From CAWCDJ01 sp963836015 (lineage in GTDB: Bacteria > Acidobacteriota > Terriglobia > Bryobacterales > Bryobacteraceae), in the NCBI GenBank assembly GCA_963836015.1, contig CAWIIF010000004.1, positions 1,054,001-1,118,000 on the forward strand: a stretch of DNA of 64,000 nt, in the 5' to 3' direction. Both the position numbers and the translations under genes were made by a program. Each line of letters starts with the position of its first letter. Within the stretch, counting starts at the first letter, position 1. Below, one piece after another: positions 41,674-49,402 of the stretch. Under the pieces are notes generated by a model. The model made no database searches. It was not told where the DNA came from and saw only the letters and a program-made list of their open reading frames with translations.

Positions 41674-42208
41674 GAGGAGCGGCAGGCGGCGGTGCGGCAA
41701 CCTCCGCCGCAGCCATGAATTGTTCCGAGAGGATCGAGAGCGGTCGGGCAACCGCCGCGGCTTCATCCAGAGGAGCGACTTGCGCATCTGCAACCGGCGC
41801 AGCCCCGGCCGGAGGGCCCGCACATTCGGGTTCTGTGCCGGCGAGCATGTTGATGGTTCGGCCGAGATCGGCCGGGCCAGGACCAGGCTCCTCCTCTCTC
41901 CCAAGGTCCTGAAACATGGCGCTAAGGACGTCGATGCCCCCGAGGATGGCATCGATGCGGGCAGACGTCACTGGCAGCAAGTGGGAGCGCAGCTTGTCCA
42001 GAAGGTTCTCGAGGCCGTGCGCCCAATTCACCAGGTGGGTCGCATCCAGAAACCCCGCACCGCCCTTGATGGTGTGAAAGGCGCGGAAGATCGATGCGAG
42101 AGCATCGTCATTGCCCGGATCGGCTTCAAGGCGGAGGATCTCTTCCTGCGCTTTTTGCAGCAGTTCTCTCGACTCGACCAGGTAGTCCTGTAGAAACTCT
42201 AATTCCAC
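41648..42208 (-). CDS. cheA: CheA, phosphotransfer (P1) domain (upstream part of a frameshifted gene)
   Basis: 186 residues from GTG 42208; no alternative in-frame start and no clear ribosome site. Residues 1-110 are the Hpt domain with phospho-acceptor H45 in FRAFHTIKGGAGFL, followed by a second helix pair (ARIDAILGGIDVLSAMFQDL) and an Ala/Pro-rich linker that runs into a stop at 41648. The rest of CheA continues in another frame from about 41673. It is the first gene of the chemosensory operon, followed by the helical protein, ODP, receptor and CheV. A sequencing error, a recent mutation or a true split CheA are all possible. Confidence 0.9.
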   Translation of the reverse strand: MELEFLQDYLVESRELLQKAQEEILRLEADPGNDDALASIFRAFHTIKGGAGFLDATHLVNWAHGLENLLDKLRSHLLPVTSARIDAILGGIDVLSAMFQDLGREEEPGPGPADLGRTINMLAGTEPECAGPPAGAAPVADAQVAPLDEAAAVARPLSILSEQFMAAAEVAAPPPAAPPRSGSEER

Positions 42209-42286
42209 GGCGGCACCATACCTTATATCGGCAGCCGCCAGGTTTCCTTTTAGGTCAATTGCGAGATTTTCGGTGAGAGCCGCGTT

Positions 42287-42967
42287 TCAGAAGTATTTCT
42301 TCCGCCACGCCGCCAGAACTGCGAGGCCGGCGCCGATGCAGAGGATCGACGCCGGCTCAGGGGTAGCGACCGCGCTGCTGAACTTCAGATTATCGACCTC
42401 GAAGTTCCAGTTTTGGCCGTCCGATCTCGTAGAATAGACCACCGCACGGGTAATGCCGGGATCTTGAAGCACCATGAATCCCTCGAGTCCCACCGCACCA
42501 CCTCGCTCAAGACCCGAGGTCAGCGACTCGATCAGCGTGTTTCCGTGGTAAACCGCCATCGTGAAGGTACTGGTAGAAAAGCTGTTGCTGCTACCCTCAA
42601 CATAGAGTCCGACCCTGGATTGAGGCATCGAGAAATCGATGTACAACCCTTGGGCGAGGGAGCCCCCATTTCCGCCGCCCTGGTCGACCCATATCACGTT
42701 CGGCAGAGAGATCAGCGCCGAATTGGTAGCGAGAACTCCGTTCGTGGCATAGGCGTTGAAGTTCGGAACGCTGAACGTCACGCCTTGATCCGCGAACTGA
42801 TTCGTCAGAGCTTCTCCGCTGCCGAGAACCGGCGATCCCGAGAGGCGATCGAAGTTGATTACAGTGCCGCCGAAGCTCGTATACGCGACGGGCATAGCTT
42901 CGGCGGCACCGGCGAGGAGACATCCAGCTATGGCAAAACTGGCGATGACGCAACGTGTTCTCCGCAA
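42287..42967 (-). CDS. PEP-CTERM exported protein
   Basis: 226 residues from TTG 42967, supported by AGGAG 7 bases upstream; no ATG start fits. Signal peptide MRRTRCVIASFAIAGCLLAG; a beta-rich body with Asn/Ser/Gly-rich stretches (SNSFSTSTFTMAVYHGNTLI) resembling surface adhesion or lectin-like domains; then the sorting signal TPEPASILCIGAGLAVLAAW plus RKK. Such proteins are cut and anchored by exosortase, none of which is in the window. Function unknown. It lies 78 bp from the cheA start, on the same strand. Confidence 0.9.
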   Translation of the reverse strand: MRRTRCVIASFAIAGCLLAGAAEAMPVAYTSFGGTVINFDRLSGSPVLGSGEALTNQFADQGVTFSVPNFNAYATNGVLATNSALISLPNVIWVDQGGGNGGSLAQGLYIDFSMPQSRVGLYVEGSSNSFSTSTFTMAVYHGNTLIESLTSGLERGGAVGLEGFMVLQDPGITRAVVYSTRSDGQNWNFEVDNLKFSSAVATPEPASILCIGAGLAVLAAWRKKYF

Positions 42968-43251
42968 GAGTCAACTCCTGGAGCCCATCCATTTCCTACG
43001 GCGGGAACTCCAAATCACCCGTGTTAAGAAACATAAATCGAACTGCCTCGCTCTAGCGGTACCGTTACGTTCAATCCGTCGCCGACGAACTTTTGTTTTG
43101 TGAGGTTGCGAGCTAGTGCCTGCGTCCAGTGACATTCGGCCCGATCGGGAGCCAGCGCATCCGGTATCGTAAAATACACCGGGAGCGACGATCCAATTGT
43201 GACCGTCGCCGCCAGTGCGTTTCAAGGAATCTGCCGCCGGCCCCGAGGTCT
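42968..43251. other. Intergenic region
   Basis: About 280 bp before the TTG of the PEP-CTERM gene. I find no gene, RNA or clear promoter. The right side adjoins the detached end of the acetylesterase. Confidence 0.4.
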
Positions 43252-43515
43252 CTACGGGGCGGGGATCGTGTCTTCCGATGTAAACGGGGAGGCTGGCAAT
43301 CCAGCGGCGTTGAAGAGATTGACCACGGGCGCGTTGGACCACCCGTATCGCGCGTATTTCGGTCCCGGCACGCTCGCATTGCTGAGGACCACGGTCTGGC
43401 CTTCGATGCGTGCGTCTGCGCTCACGAAGCGGCCGTCGTCTCCGGCAATCTCAAAGCCCTCGAGAGCGCCGCCCTTCGCGACTAGCCCTTCCGCCGCATG
43501 GTCGAACCAGATCCG
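43252..43515 (-). pseudogene. Detached C-terminal end of the sialate O-acetylesterase
   Basis: In the frame one base off, the sequence reads WFDHAAEGLVAKGG, VSADARIEGQTVVLSNAS and YGWSNAPVVNLFNAAGLPAS, then stop TAG at 43252-43254. This is the conserved last strand region of the sialate O-acetylesterase family. Restoring one base near 43515 would join it to the gene upstream. Confidence 0.85.
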
Positions 43516-44780
43516 CGTAGCGCGGCGCCCTCGGGAGTCGCCTGGCGGAACAGCGGGCCGGAATACTCCAAGTGCTCGCCATACGCCAGAGCCCTGGCCG
43601 CCAGCGCGAGCCGCGCGCCTACCGTCTGTTTATCGGCCGGGTGGACGTTGTCGGGATTGCCGACGTCGATGGTCACCACCATGGCGGTATTCGTCACCGA
43701 GAGGCTGCGGCGCTGCGCTTCGCGAATGACCGCCCACGCTTCGGCGGCGTTCGACTTGAAGTTGGAGATCTGCACGAAGAGGAACGGAAAATCTCCCTCG
43801 TGCCACTGCCTGCGCCAGTCGCGGATGAGGGCGGGAAAGAGCCGGGCATACATCGGGGCGGAGGCCAGTTTGCTGTTGGACTCGCCCTGATACCAGATCA
43901 CCCCCTTGATCGTATAGCCCACCGCAGGTGCAACCATCCCGTTGAACAACGCGGCGGGGGCCCAGGACGAGGGGTCGGGGTGCCAGGGGTGCGGCGGCGG
44001 TGCCTGGCCAGCCTCCCGGGCGGCCAGGTTTTCGCGCTGCTCCCTCGCCCGGATCGCCGCCATTTCGCCTTGCGTCTTCATCATCCGGGCGCGTGTGGCG
44101 AACACCGGCATGAGACCCGCGTCCGCGGAGATGGCTTCCAGGCTCAACCATGCTTCGGCCACGGTGCCGCCCCATGTGGAATCGATGAGTCCGATGGGTA
44201 TGTGTTCCCGGCCCGCCAGGTCGCGTCCGAAGAAATAGGCCACCGCCGAGAAATCGGAAGCTGTTTCGGGCGAGCAGAGAGTCCAGGATGCACCGGCGTC
44301 GTTGAGGGGGAAGTCCAATGCTTTCTCGGGGATGTGCAGGAGTCGAATCTGCGGCTGGCTGGCATGGGCGATCTCCTCCGCCGAGTCCTTCAGGGGGGCG
44401 CCGTCAAATCCCTTGAGGGGCATCTCCATGTTGGACTGGCCCGAAGCGAACCACACGTCGCCGATCAGAACATCGTCCAGGACGATCTTGTTGCTGCCGG
44501 TCACGGTGAGCTGGTATGGGCCCCCGGCGGGCTCGGGAGGCAGGTAAACGCTCCAGTTCCCCAGGTTGTCCCCGGTGGTCTCTCGGCTGGTCCCGTGGAG
44601 CGCGACCGAGACCTTCTCGCCGGGATCCGACCATCCCCAGACGTGAATCGGCCTGTCGCGCTGCAATACCATATGGCTGCTGAGAATCCCGGGCAGCTTC
44701 GCCTCGCACTTTCCATTCGGCGCGTAACAGGCGAGAAGGAGGGCGAGGGCGGAGATCCGAACCGTGAAGCGGAAGCGCAT
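43482..44780 (-). CDS. Exported sialate O-acetylesterase-like SGNH hydrolase, frameshifted near its end
   Basis: 432 residues from ATG 44780 with signal peptide MRFRFTVRISALALLLACYA. N-terminal beta domain (about 28-105), then the SGNH esterase: block I FASGQSNMEMPLKG with the catalytic serine, GLIDSTWGGTVAEAW, GVIWYQGESNSKL, and the H in GNPDNVHPADKQTVG. Length is normal only if about 77 more residues are added from the next frame (43252-43515): one missing base near 43515 restores a 509-residue protein. The break removes the last beta domain but leaves all catalytic residues. It deacetylates sialic acid or, in soil bacteria, acetylated plant polysaccharides. Confidence 0.88.
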   Translation of the reverse strand: MRFRFTVRISALALLLACYAPNGKCEAKLPGILSSHMVLQRDRPIHVWGWSDPGEKVSVALHGTSRETTGDNLGNWSVYLPPEPAGGPYQLTVTGSNKIVLDDVLIGDVWFASGQSNMEMPLKGFDGAPLKDSAEEIAHASQPQIRLLHIPEKALDFPLNDAGASWTLCSPETASDFSAVAYFFGRDLAGREHIPIGLIDSTWGGTVAEAWLSLEAISADAGLMPVFATRARMMKTQGEMAAIRAREQRENLAAREAGQAPPPHPWHPDPSSWAPAALFNGMVAPAVGYTIKGVIWYQGESNSKLASAPMYARLFPALIRDWRRQWHEGDFPFLFVQISNFKSNAAEAWAVIREAQRRSLSVTNTAMVVTIDVGNPDNVHPADKQTVGARLALAARALAYGEHLEYSGPLFRQATPEGAALRGSGSTMRRKG

Positions 44781-44867
44781 AAGTAGATTCTGACGCAAAT
44801 GGCGAGCGGCAGGGGACGCCCGCGCGATCCACCTTCCCGCCTGCCGCGCGTTTACAATAGATCTTCG

Positions 44868-45575
44868 ATGAACGCTCTGGCCACTACCGGGGCCGCCGCC
44901 GCGGGGGCCGCTGCTTTTCTGGCCTGGGCGGTCCGCGGACGCTCGTCGGCGGTGTTCGGGCCTTCCGAGTGGCGCGGTCCGCGCGACCGCCCCGTGCTGG
45001 CCCTGACGTTTGACGACGGCCCCAGCGAAGGCACGCCGGCGATTCTCGATGTCCTGGCCCGCCACGGCGTCCCCGCCACCTTCTTTCAGGTGGGCGCCAA
45101 CGTCGACCGCCTGCCGGAGATCGCCCGCGCGGTCCGCGACGCCGGACACGAGATCGGCAACCACAGTTATTCCCACCCGCTGTTCTGTTTCCGCTCTTCG
45201 GGGTTCATGGAAAACGACCTGCGCCGCGCCCAGGAAGCCATCCGCCGTCATACCGGCGCCAACCCGGCCTGGTTTCGCGCGCCGTTCGGGGTCCGCTGGT
45301 TCGGCATCGGGCCGGCCCAGCGGCGTCTTGGCCTGGGCGGCGTCATGTGGACCGTAATCGGCTATGATTGGAGTCTGGGATCTGAAGAGGTCGTCGAACG
45401 GATCCTTGGCCGCGTCTCCAAGGGGGCGATTGTGTGCCTTCACGATGGACGCGAGCTGCGGGCCAGGCCGGATACCGGCGTAACCCTGGAAGCCGTTCGC
45501 CGCCTGGTTCCGACGCTGCTGGACCAGGGCTACCGGTTCGAGACAATTAGCCGATTACTATGTCCGACGATTTAA
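44868..45575 (+). CDS. NodB-like polysaccharide deacetylase
   Basis: 235 residues from ATG 44868; an N-terminal hydrophobic segment (ALATTGAAAAGAAAFLAWAV) anchors or exports it. NodB domain: ALTFDDGPSEGTP with D49 and D50, metal-binding H99 and H103 (GNHSYSHP), RAPFGVRWFG and the late histidine in IVCLHDGRE. Such enzymes remove N- or O-acetyl groups from chitin-like or peptidoglycan sugars. It overlaps the acyl-carrier-protein gene by 16 bp, followed directly by a ketoacyl synthase. That order, deacetylase-ACP-synthase, parallels rhizobial nodB, nodF and nodE, but there is no NodA or NodC. Substrate unknown. Confidence 0.92.
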   Translation: MNALATTGAAAAGAAAFLAWAVRGRSSAVFGPSEWRGPRDRPVLALTFDDGPSEGTPAILDVLARHGVPATFFQVGANVDRLPEIARAVRDAGHEIGNHSYSHPLFCFRSSGFMENDLRRAQEAIRRHTGANPAWFRAPFGVRWFGIGPAQRRLGLGGVMWTVIGYDWSLGSEEVVERILGRVSKGAIVCLHDGRELRARPDTGVTLEAVRRLVPTLLDQGYRFETISRLLCPTI

Positions 45576-45823
45576 TTCAACGGGTCTTGAAGGTGATTGC
45601 CGCTTCCAAGCGGATTCCGCCCGAGACCGTCACGATCGACAGCAATTTCGAGCAGCTTGGAATCGATTCCATGGACGCGGTGGAAATTCTCTTCGCATTG
45701 GAGAACGAATTCGACGTCAGCATTCCCGACGAAGAAGTTCGCCACGTCCGCGATGTCCGCGGGATGTGCGAGGGCATCGAAAGACTGGTCGTCGCCAAGT
45801 CTGACGCGGCGGCGAAAGAGTAA
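45560..45823 (+). CDS. Acyl carrier protein
   Basis: 87 residues with the ACP helix bundle and the attachment motif LGIDSMDAVEILFALENEFD, S37 being the site for 4'-phosphopantetheine. It starts inside the end of the deacetylase gene and its TAA overlaps the ketoacyl-synthase ATG (TAATG), which implies equal translation. It has an alkaline tail (VAKSDAAAKE) and is unlike a standard FabF-adjacent AcpP, so a dedicated carrier as in NodF or specialised lipid pathways is more likely. Confidence 0.94.
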   Translation: MSDDLIQRVLKVIAASKRIPPETVTIDSNFEQLGIDSMDAVEILFALENEFDVSIPDEEVRHVRDVRGMCEGIERLVVAKSDAAAKE

Positions 45824-47037
45824 TGATGCGGCGTGTCGCCATCACCGGTGCCGGCGCCATCTGCGCCATCGGCAGGAATACCGCGGAATTCGCGGAATCG
45901 CTCCGCTGCGGGAGGCCCGGGATCAGCCCGATCGAGTCGACCGACATGAGCCAGTTCCGTTTCCAGAACGGCGCCGAAATCAAGGGATACTGCCATCAGC
46001 CCTATTTCGACGACCGCCGCGCCGATTTCATGGACCGGTTCGCCCAGTTCGCGGTCATCGCTGCGCGCGAGGCCGTGGAGAGCGCGGCCGTCGAGTGGAC
46101 CCCGGAGCTGCGCGAATCCGCCGCCATCATTACCGGCTCCTGCGTGGGCGGCCAGAGCACGGAAGACATCGGCTTTCAGGAGGTTTATAAATTCGCGCGC
46201 AACCGCGTCCACCCGCTGACCATTCCGAAGACCATGGCGAACGCCGGCGCCAGCCATATTTCGATGGAGTTCGGCATCACCGGCCCCAGTTTTACCATTT
46301 CCACGGCCTGCTCTTCGGCGGGACACGCTATCGGCCAGGCCTACTGGATGGTGCGCTCGGGGCAGACCGACCTGGCCCTTACGGGCGGCAGCGAAGCCCC
46401 CTTCAGCTTCGGAATCCTCAAAGCCTGGGAGGCCATGCGGGTGGTGTCGCCGGATACCTGCCGGCCGTTTTCGAAGGACCGCCGCGGGATGATCCTGGGC
46501 GAAGGGTCGGCCATGTTCGTGCTCGAGCCGCTGGAGGCCGCCGTAGCTCGCGGCGCCACGATTCTCGCCGAGATTGTGGGCTTCGGCATGTCGGCCGACG
46601 CCTGCCATATTACACAGCCCTCGTCGGAAGGCGCGGCCCGGGCGATGCGCGCCGCCCTGCGCGATGCCGGTCTCGCTCCCGAACAGATCGGCTATATTAA
46701 TGCGCACGGGACCGCCACCCCCGCCAACGATCCGACGGAAACCGCGGCCATCCGCGCGGTCTTCGGCAGGCATGCGGAAGGGCTGCCGGTCAGCTCCACC
46801 AAATCGATGCACGGCCACGCGCTAGGCGCGGCGGCGGCTCTCGAATGCCTGGCGGCGGCGCAGGCGCTGCGCGACGGCATCCTCCCGCCGACCGCCAATT
46901 TCACTGAGCCCGACCCGCTGTGCGACCTGGACGTGATCCCGAACCATGCCCGCCGGCAGCAGGTCGAGTATGCGATCTCGAATTCGTTCGCGTTCGGCGG
47001 ATTGAACGCGGTGCTGGCGCTGCGGAAATACGAGTAA
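45823..47037 (+). CDS. Beta-ketoacyl-ACP synthase II-type (FabF/NodE-like)
   Basis: 404 residues. Catalytic set: C163 in STACSSAGHAIG, H295 in INAHGTATPANDP, H332 in KSMHGHALGAAA. It condenses malonyl-ACP with an acyl chain. The end (GILPPTANFTEPDPLCDLDV) resembles NodE and FabF alike. With the deacetylase and ACP genes it forms a three-gene unit that could place a special fatty acyl chain on an amino sugar (inference from the nod parallel). Aryl-polyene or other lipid pathways are alternatives. A hairpin repeat follows 6 bp after the stop. Start codons at 45823 and 45826 are both ATG. Confidence 0.94.
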   Translation: MMRRVAITGAGAICAIGRNTAEFAESLRCGRPGISPIESTDMSQFRFQNGAEIKGYCHQPYFDDRRADFMDRFAQFAVIAAREAVESAAVEWTPELRESAAIITGSCVGGQSTEDIGFQEVYKFARNRVHPLTIPKTMANAGASHISMEFGITGPSFTISTACSSAGHAIGQAYWMVRSGQTDLALTGGSEAPFSFGILKAWEAMRVVSPDTCRPFSKDRRGMILGEGSAMFVLEPLEAAVARGATILAEIVGFGMSADACHITQPSSEGAARAMRAALRDAGLAPEQIGYINAHGTATPANDPTETAAIRAVFGRHAEGLPVSSTKSMHGHALGAAAALECLAAAQALRDGILPPTANFTEPDPLCDLDVIPNHARRQQVEYAISNSFAFGGLNAVLALRKYE

Positions 47038-47042
47038 TTAAA

Positions 47043-47119
47043 GTGGGGCGGGCCTCCCGGCCTGCCCACGCGCCGAAGGCGCGCTCCGCGCGCTGGGCAG
47101 GCCGGGAGGCCCGCCCCAC
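47043..47119. repeat. Dispersed palindromic repeat, copy 3
   Basis: Perfectly complementary 25-nt arms (47043-47067, 47095-47119) differ from copy 1 by one A-to-G change and its partner, a compensated substitution. The loop is 27 nt, the same length as in copy 1, and holds CGCGCC-GAA-GGCGCG. It lies between two convergent genes, stops at 47037 and 47127, and could end both transcripts. Confidence 0.92.
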
Positions 47120-47126
47120 AGAACCC

Positions 47127-48218
47127 TCAATCTCCCGGGACGCGCTCCGCTTTGCGTCCGTACCACCAGCCCATTTCGGCCAGCGTCGCCGAAATGCGGG
47201 CCCAGTTCGTGCGGACTGTCGATAGGGCCAGCATCAGCAGAATCACCGCCAGCGCCGCCGCGATCGTCTGGGGCACCGTCAGGCCGCTCTTGAAGAACCA
47301 CAGCCACCGGCCATAGACCAGCTCGATGTGCACCCAGTAGACCAGCAGGGAGGTGGTGCCGAACTGCCGCACCCAGCTCCAGCCGGGCCCGGCCGCATAG
47401 CGGGTCCACAGGAACGCAAAGGAAAGCATCAGGAGCGTGACCCCCTGCTTGGTCAGGATCTGCGCGGGGCTGTCCAGCCAGTAGTCCGATTTTTGGTACA
47501 GCGAAAAGGGCAGGCTGGAGAAGTACTGGCAGGCCAGGATCAGCACGCCGCCCACGATGGCCGCCCACTGCATCACCCGCTCGATAGTCTCCTGGGGCAC
47601 GGCACGGATAATGCTGCCGGCGCTCATGCCGAAGGCCAGGTAAGCCGCCCACGGGAAGAAGCTGAAAAAGCGGTGATCAGGAACCAGGTAATCCCGCACC
47701 AGCCAGGGAAGGCTTGACGAATCCAGTTGCGAGACCAAAGGCGAGGCGAAGGCGATCGCGAGGCCGGCGATGGCGCACCACCGCGCCCGGTCCACCGTGC
47801 GCAGCATGGCCATCACGGACATGACGGCCATGGCGAATCCCATGCAGTTCAGGATGTCCACCTTTAACAGGTCCGTCCATGCCGCTGGAAATCCGAAGAG
47901 GAACATCTGGATGCGGAACGCAAATGCCAGGAAGAACAGGTAGCCGCAGCGGCGGAACGCGTGGGTGACGCGCTCGAACGGCGCCATGCCTTTGCGCTCG
48001 GTGCTGTCCATCAGAAACGACAGCGTGACGCCGGTCAGGAAGAGGAAGATGGCCGGCGGCATTCCTCCCGCGAACTGCGAGAAGACGTAGGCTCCGCCGG
48101 GCCGCAGGTCGCTCTTCAGGAACGAATCGAAAACGTGCCCCTGCAGCATGATCAGGGCGCCGAGGCCGCGCACCCAATCGAGATACTGAAGGCGGTAGGA
48201 GCTGGTCTTGGTGGCCAT
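47127..48218 (-). CDS. Multi-pass membrane acyltransferase-like protein (DUF1624/acyltransferase-3 type)
   Basis: 363 residues from ATG 48218, 5 bp after the preceding stop; longer upstream frames lack homology. About ten membrane helices. The first carries RLQYLDWVRGLGALIMLQGH, the family RG and H positions; helix 3 region has FLFLTGVTLSF; the end reads TTSLLVYWVHIELVYGRWLW. Such proteins move acyl groups across the inner membrane to sugars or lipids. It follows the lolA-like gene and is convergent with the NodE-like gene. Partner and substrate unknown. Confidence 0.82.
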   Translation of the reverse strand: MATKTSSYRLQYLDWVRGLGALIMLQGHVFDSFLKSDLRPGGAYVFSQFAGGMPPAIFLFLTGVTLSFLMDSTERKGMAPFERVTHAFRRCGYLFFLAFAFRIQMFLFGFPAAWTDLLKVDILNCMGFAMAVMSVMAMLRTVDRARWCAIAGLAIAFASPLVSQLDSSSLPWLVRDYLVPDHRFFSFFPWAAYLAFGMSAGSIIRAVPQETIERVMQWAAIVGGVLILACQYFSSLPFSLYQKSDYWLDSPAQILTKQGVTLLMLSFAFLWTRYAAGPGWSWVRQFGTTSLLVYWVHIELVYGRWLWFFKSGLTVPQTIAAALAVILLMLALSTVRTNWARISATLAEMGWWYGRKAERVPGD

Positions 48219-48223
48219 CGCTG

Positions 48224-48907
48224 CTATTGCTTCTGCGGCCTTTCCCAGCGCGCGTTTTTCGGCACGTCCAGCTTGACGGCCGATTCGGGCACGCTCGTCA
48301 ATTGAACATCCGTATAGGTGGCCATCATGTAGTCGCCGCCCGGCTGGTAAAGCTTCTGTTGGAGGGTGATGCCGGTGGCATCCGCAATCCACAAATCGAT
48401 CTTGGGGAAATGTGCCGCGAGTTCCCTATCCCTGGGGGTGAGTTCGATGCGCGTGGCGTCCTGCCCGGCGGCTTTCTCCGGACCGATCAGCCGGATTCCG
48501 TAGACCGCGAGCAACTCTTTGGAGCTGCTCCCGAACGCCAGGGTCATCAACTGGTCGCGCAGGCTGCGAGCCTTGCCAAGCTCCCACTCCTGAACCGTGT
48601 TCGAATTCGGGTAGTACACCTGCACCTTCCCGCCGCCGATGAACGCCTTCAGGGGGTTCGGAGGCGACTGGATTTCCAGGAGCATTCTGAGGTCCTTCGG
48701 GCTGGAGCGCCGCACCAGGATGGTGCCGTTTTCCACGGTGTCGTCATTGATTACATCCAGGTGGGAAACCCGCCGGATATTGGCTTTGAGGCCCTTGAAG
48801 CCGGCGGCAACGGTATCCATCCGCGCAAATGTGGCCTCGAGCGAATTGGCGGATCCCCACGCAGCGGTTGCGCAAAGGCCGATCAGAAGGGGGCGAAACC
48901 AAAACAT
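48224..48907 (-). CDS. LolA-like periplasmic lipoprotein-carrier protein
   Basis: 227 residues. Signal peptide MFWFRPLLIGLCATAAWGSA; then a LolA/LolB-like half-barrel: FKGLKANIRRVSHLDVIND, GTILVRRSSPKDLRMLLEIQ, VQVYYPNSNTVQEWELGK, KIDLWIADATGITLQQKLY. LolA escorts lipoproteins from inner to outer membrane. Many acidobacterial genomes carry several such proteins, some in lipid or aryl-polyene clusters, so true LolA identity is not certain. It is coupled to the following acyltransferase gene (5 bp). Confidence 0.83.
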   Translation of the reverse strand: MFWFRPLLIGLCATAAWGSANSLEATFARMDTVAAGFKGLKANIRRVSHLDVINDDTVENGTILVRRSSPKDLRMLLEIQSPPNPLKAFIGGGKVQVYYPNSNTVQEWELGKARSLRDQLMTLAFGSSSKELLAVYGIRLIGPEKAAGQDATRIELTPRDRELAAHFPKIDLWIADATGITLQQKLYQPGGDYMMATYTDVQLTSVPESAVKLDVPKNARWERPQKQ

Positions 48908-48976
48908 CCGCTATTTACAGCTCCTATACGTCATACGAAGACAATCTCTCGGTGGGGTACAGCCCTATGCCGCCCG

Positions 48977-49327
48977 TCAGGGCCGGGAAAACGCCATATA
49001 TCCCTGCAGCTCACCTTCGGAATCGAGGATCGGCTCGACGCGGGTCACCGTCAAACGACGGTTACTCGTAAGTTTCTGGAGTTCCTGCGTCAAACGGCTC
49101 ACACGCTGGTTCTCCGGGATGTTCGCCAGGGTCTCCGCATTCACAAAAAAGGCGGACGTCCCGTTCTCGGTCGGCAGCATCGCGATGCTGCTGGGTTTCC
49201 AGATGCGGGGCTGATCGCGGAACCACTCGCGGGGTGTGAGGAAGATAAAGGCCAGTATGATCCCCACCATTACGTCGTACTGCCAGCCCCCGCGCGGATA
49301 GTCCCACAGGATGAAGCGCTTCAGCAT
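48977..49327 (-). CDS. Small single-pass membrane protein, unknown function
   Basis: 116 residues: one membrane helix near the start (YDVMVGIILAFIFLTPREWF), then a soluble domain of about 85 residues (for example NAETLANIPENQRVSRLTQE; VEPILDSEGELQGYMAFSRP) predicted to face the periplasm or cytoplasm. I do not recognise the family. Its stop lies 69 bp from the lolA-like start, both on the minus strand, so one transcript is likely. It is divergent from the GT9 gene, 75 bp apart. Confidence 0.72.
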   Translation of the reverse strand: MLKRFILWDYPRGGWQYDVMVGIILAFIFLTPREWFRDQPRIWKPSSIAMLPTENGTSAFFVNAETLANIPENQRVSRLTQELQKLTSNRRLTVTRVEPILDSEGELQGYMAFSRP

Positions 49328-49402
49328 GTACAGTCTTTATCTTATCAGGTGACGGCCCGGCAGAGGCCGCCGGCCTGCATGATAGACTTTGGAGGACCGA
49401 GC

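Noticed and set aside
41640..41700. Programmed frameshift in cheA
   Set aside because: A +1 shift would be needed but no rare codon, stop-codon slip site or downstream structure of a known programmed type is seen; an indel in a C run explains it more simply.
44868..47037. True Nod-factor gene cluster
   Set aside because: No NodA acyltransferase or NodC chitin synthase; only the deacetylase, carrier and synthase are similar in type.
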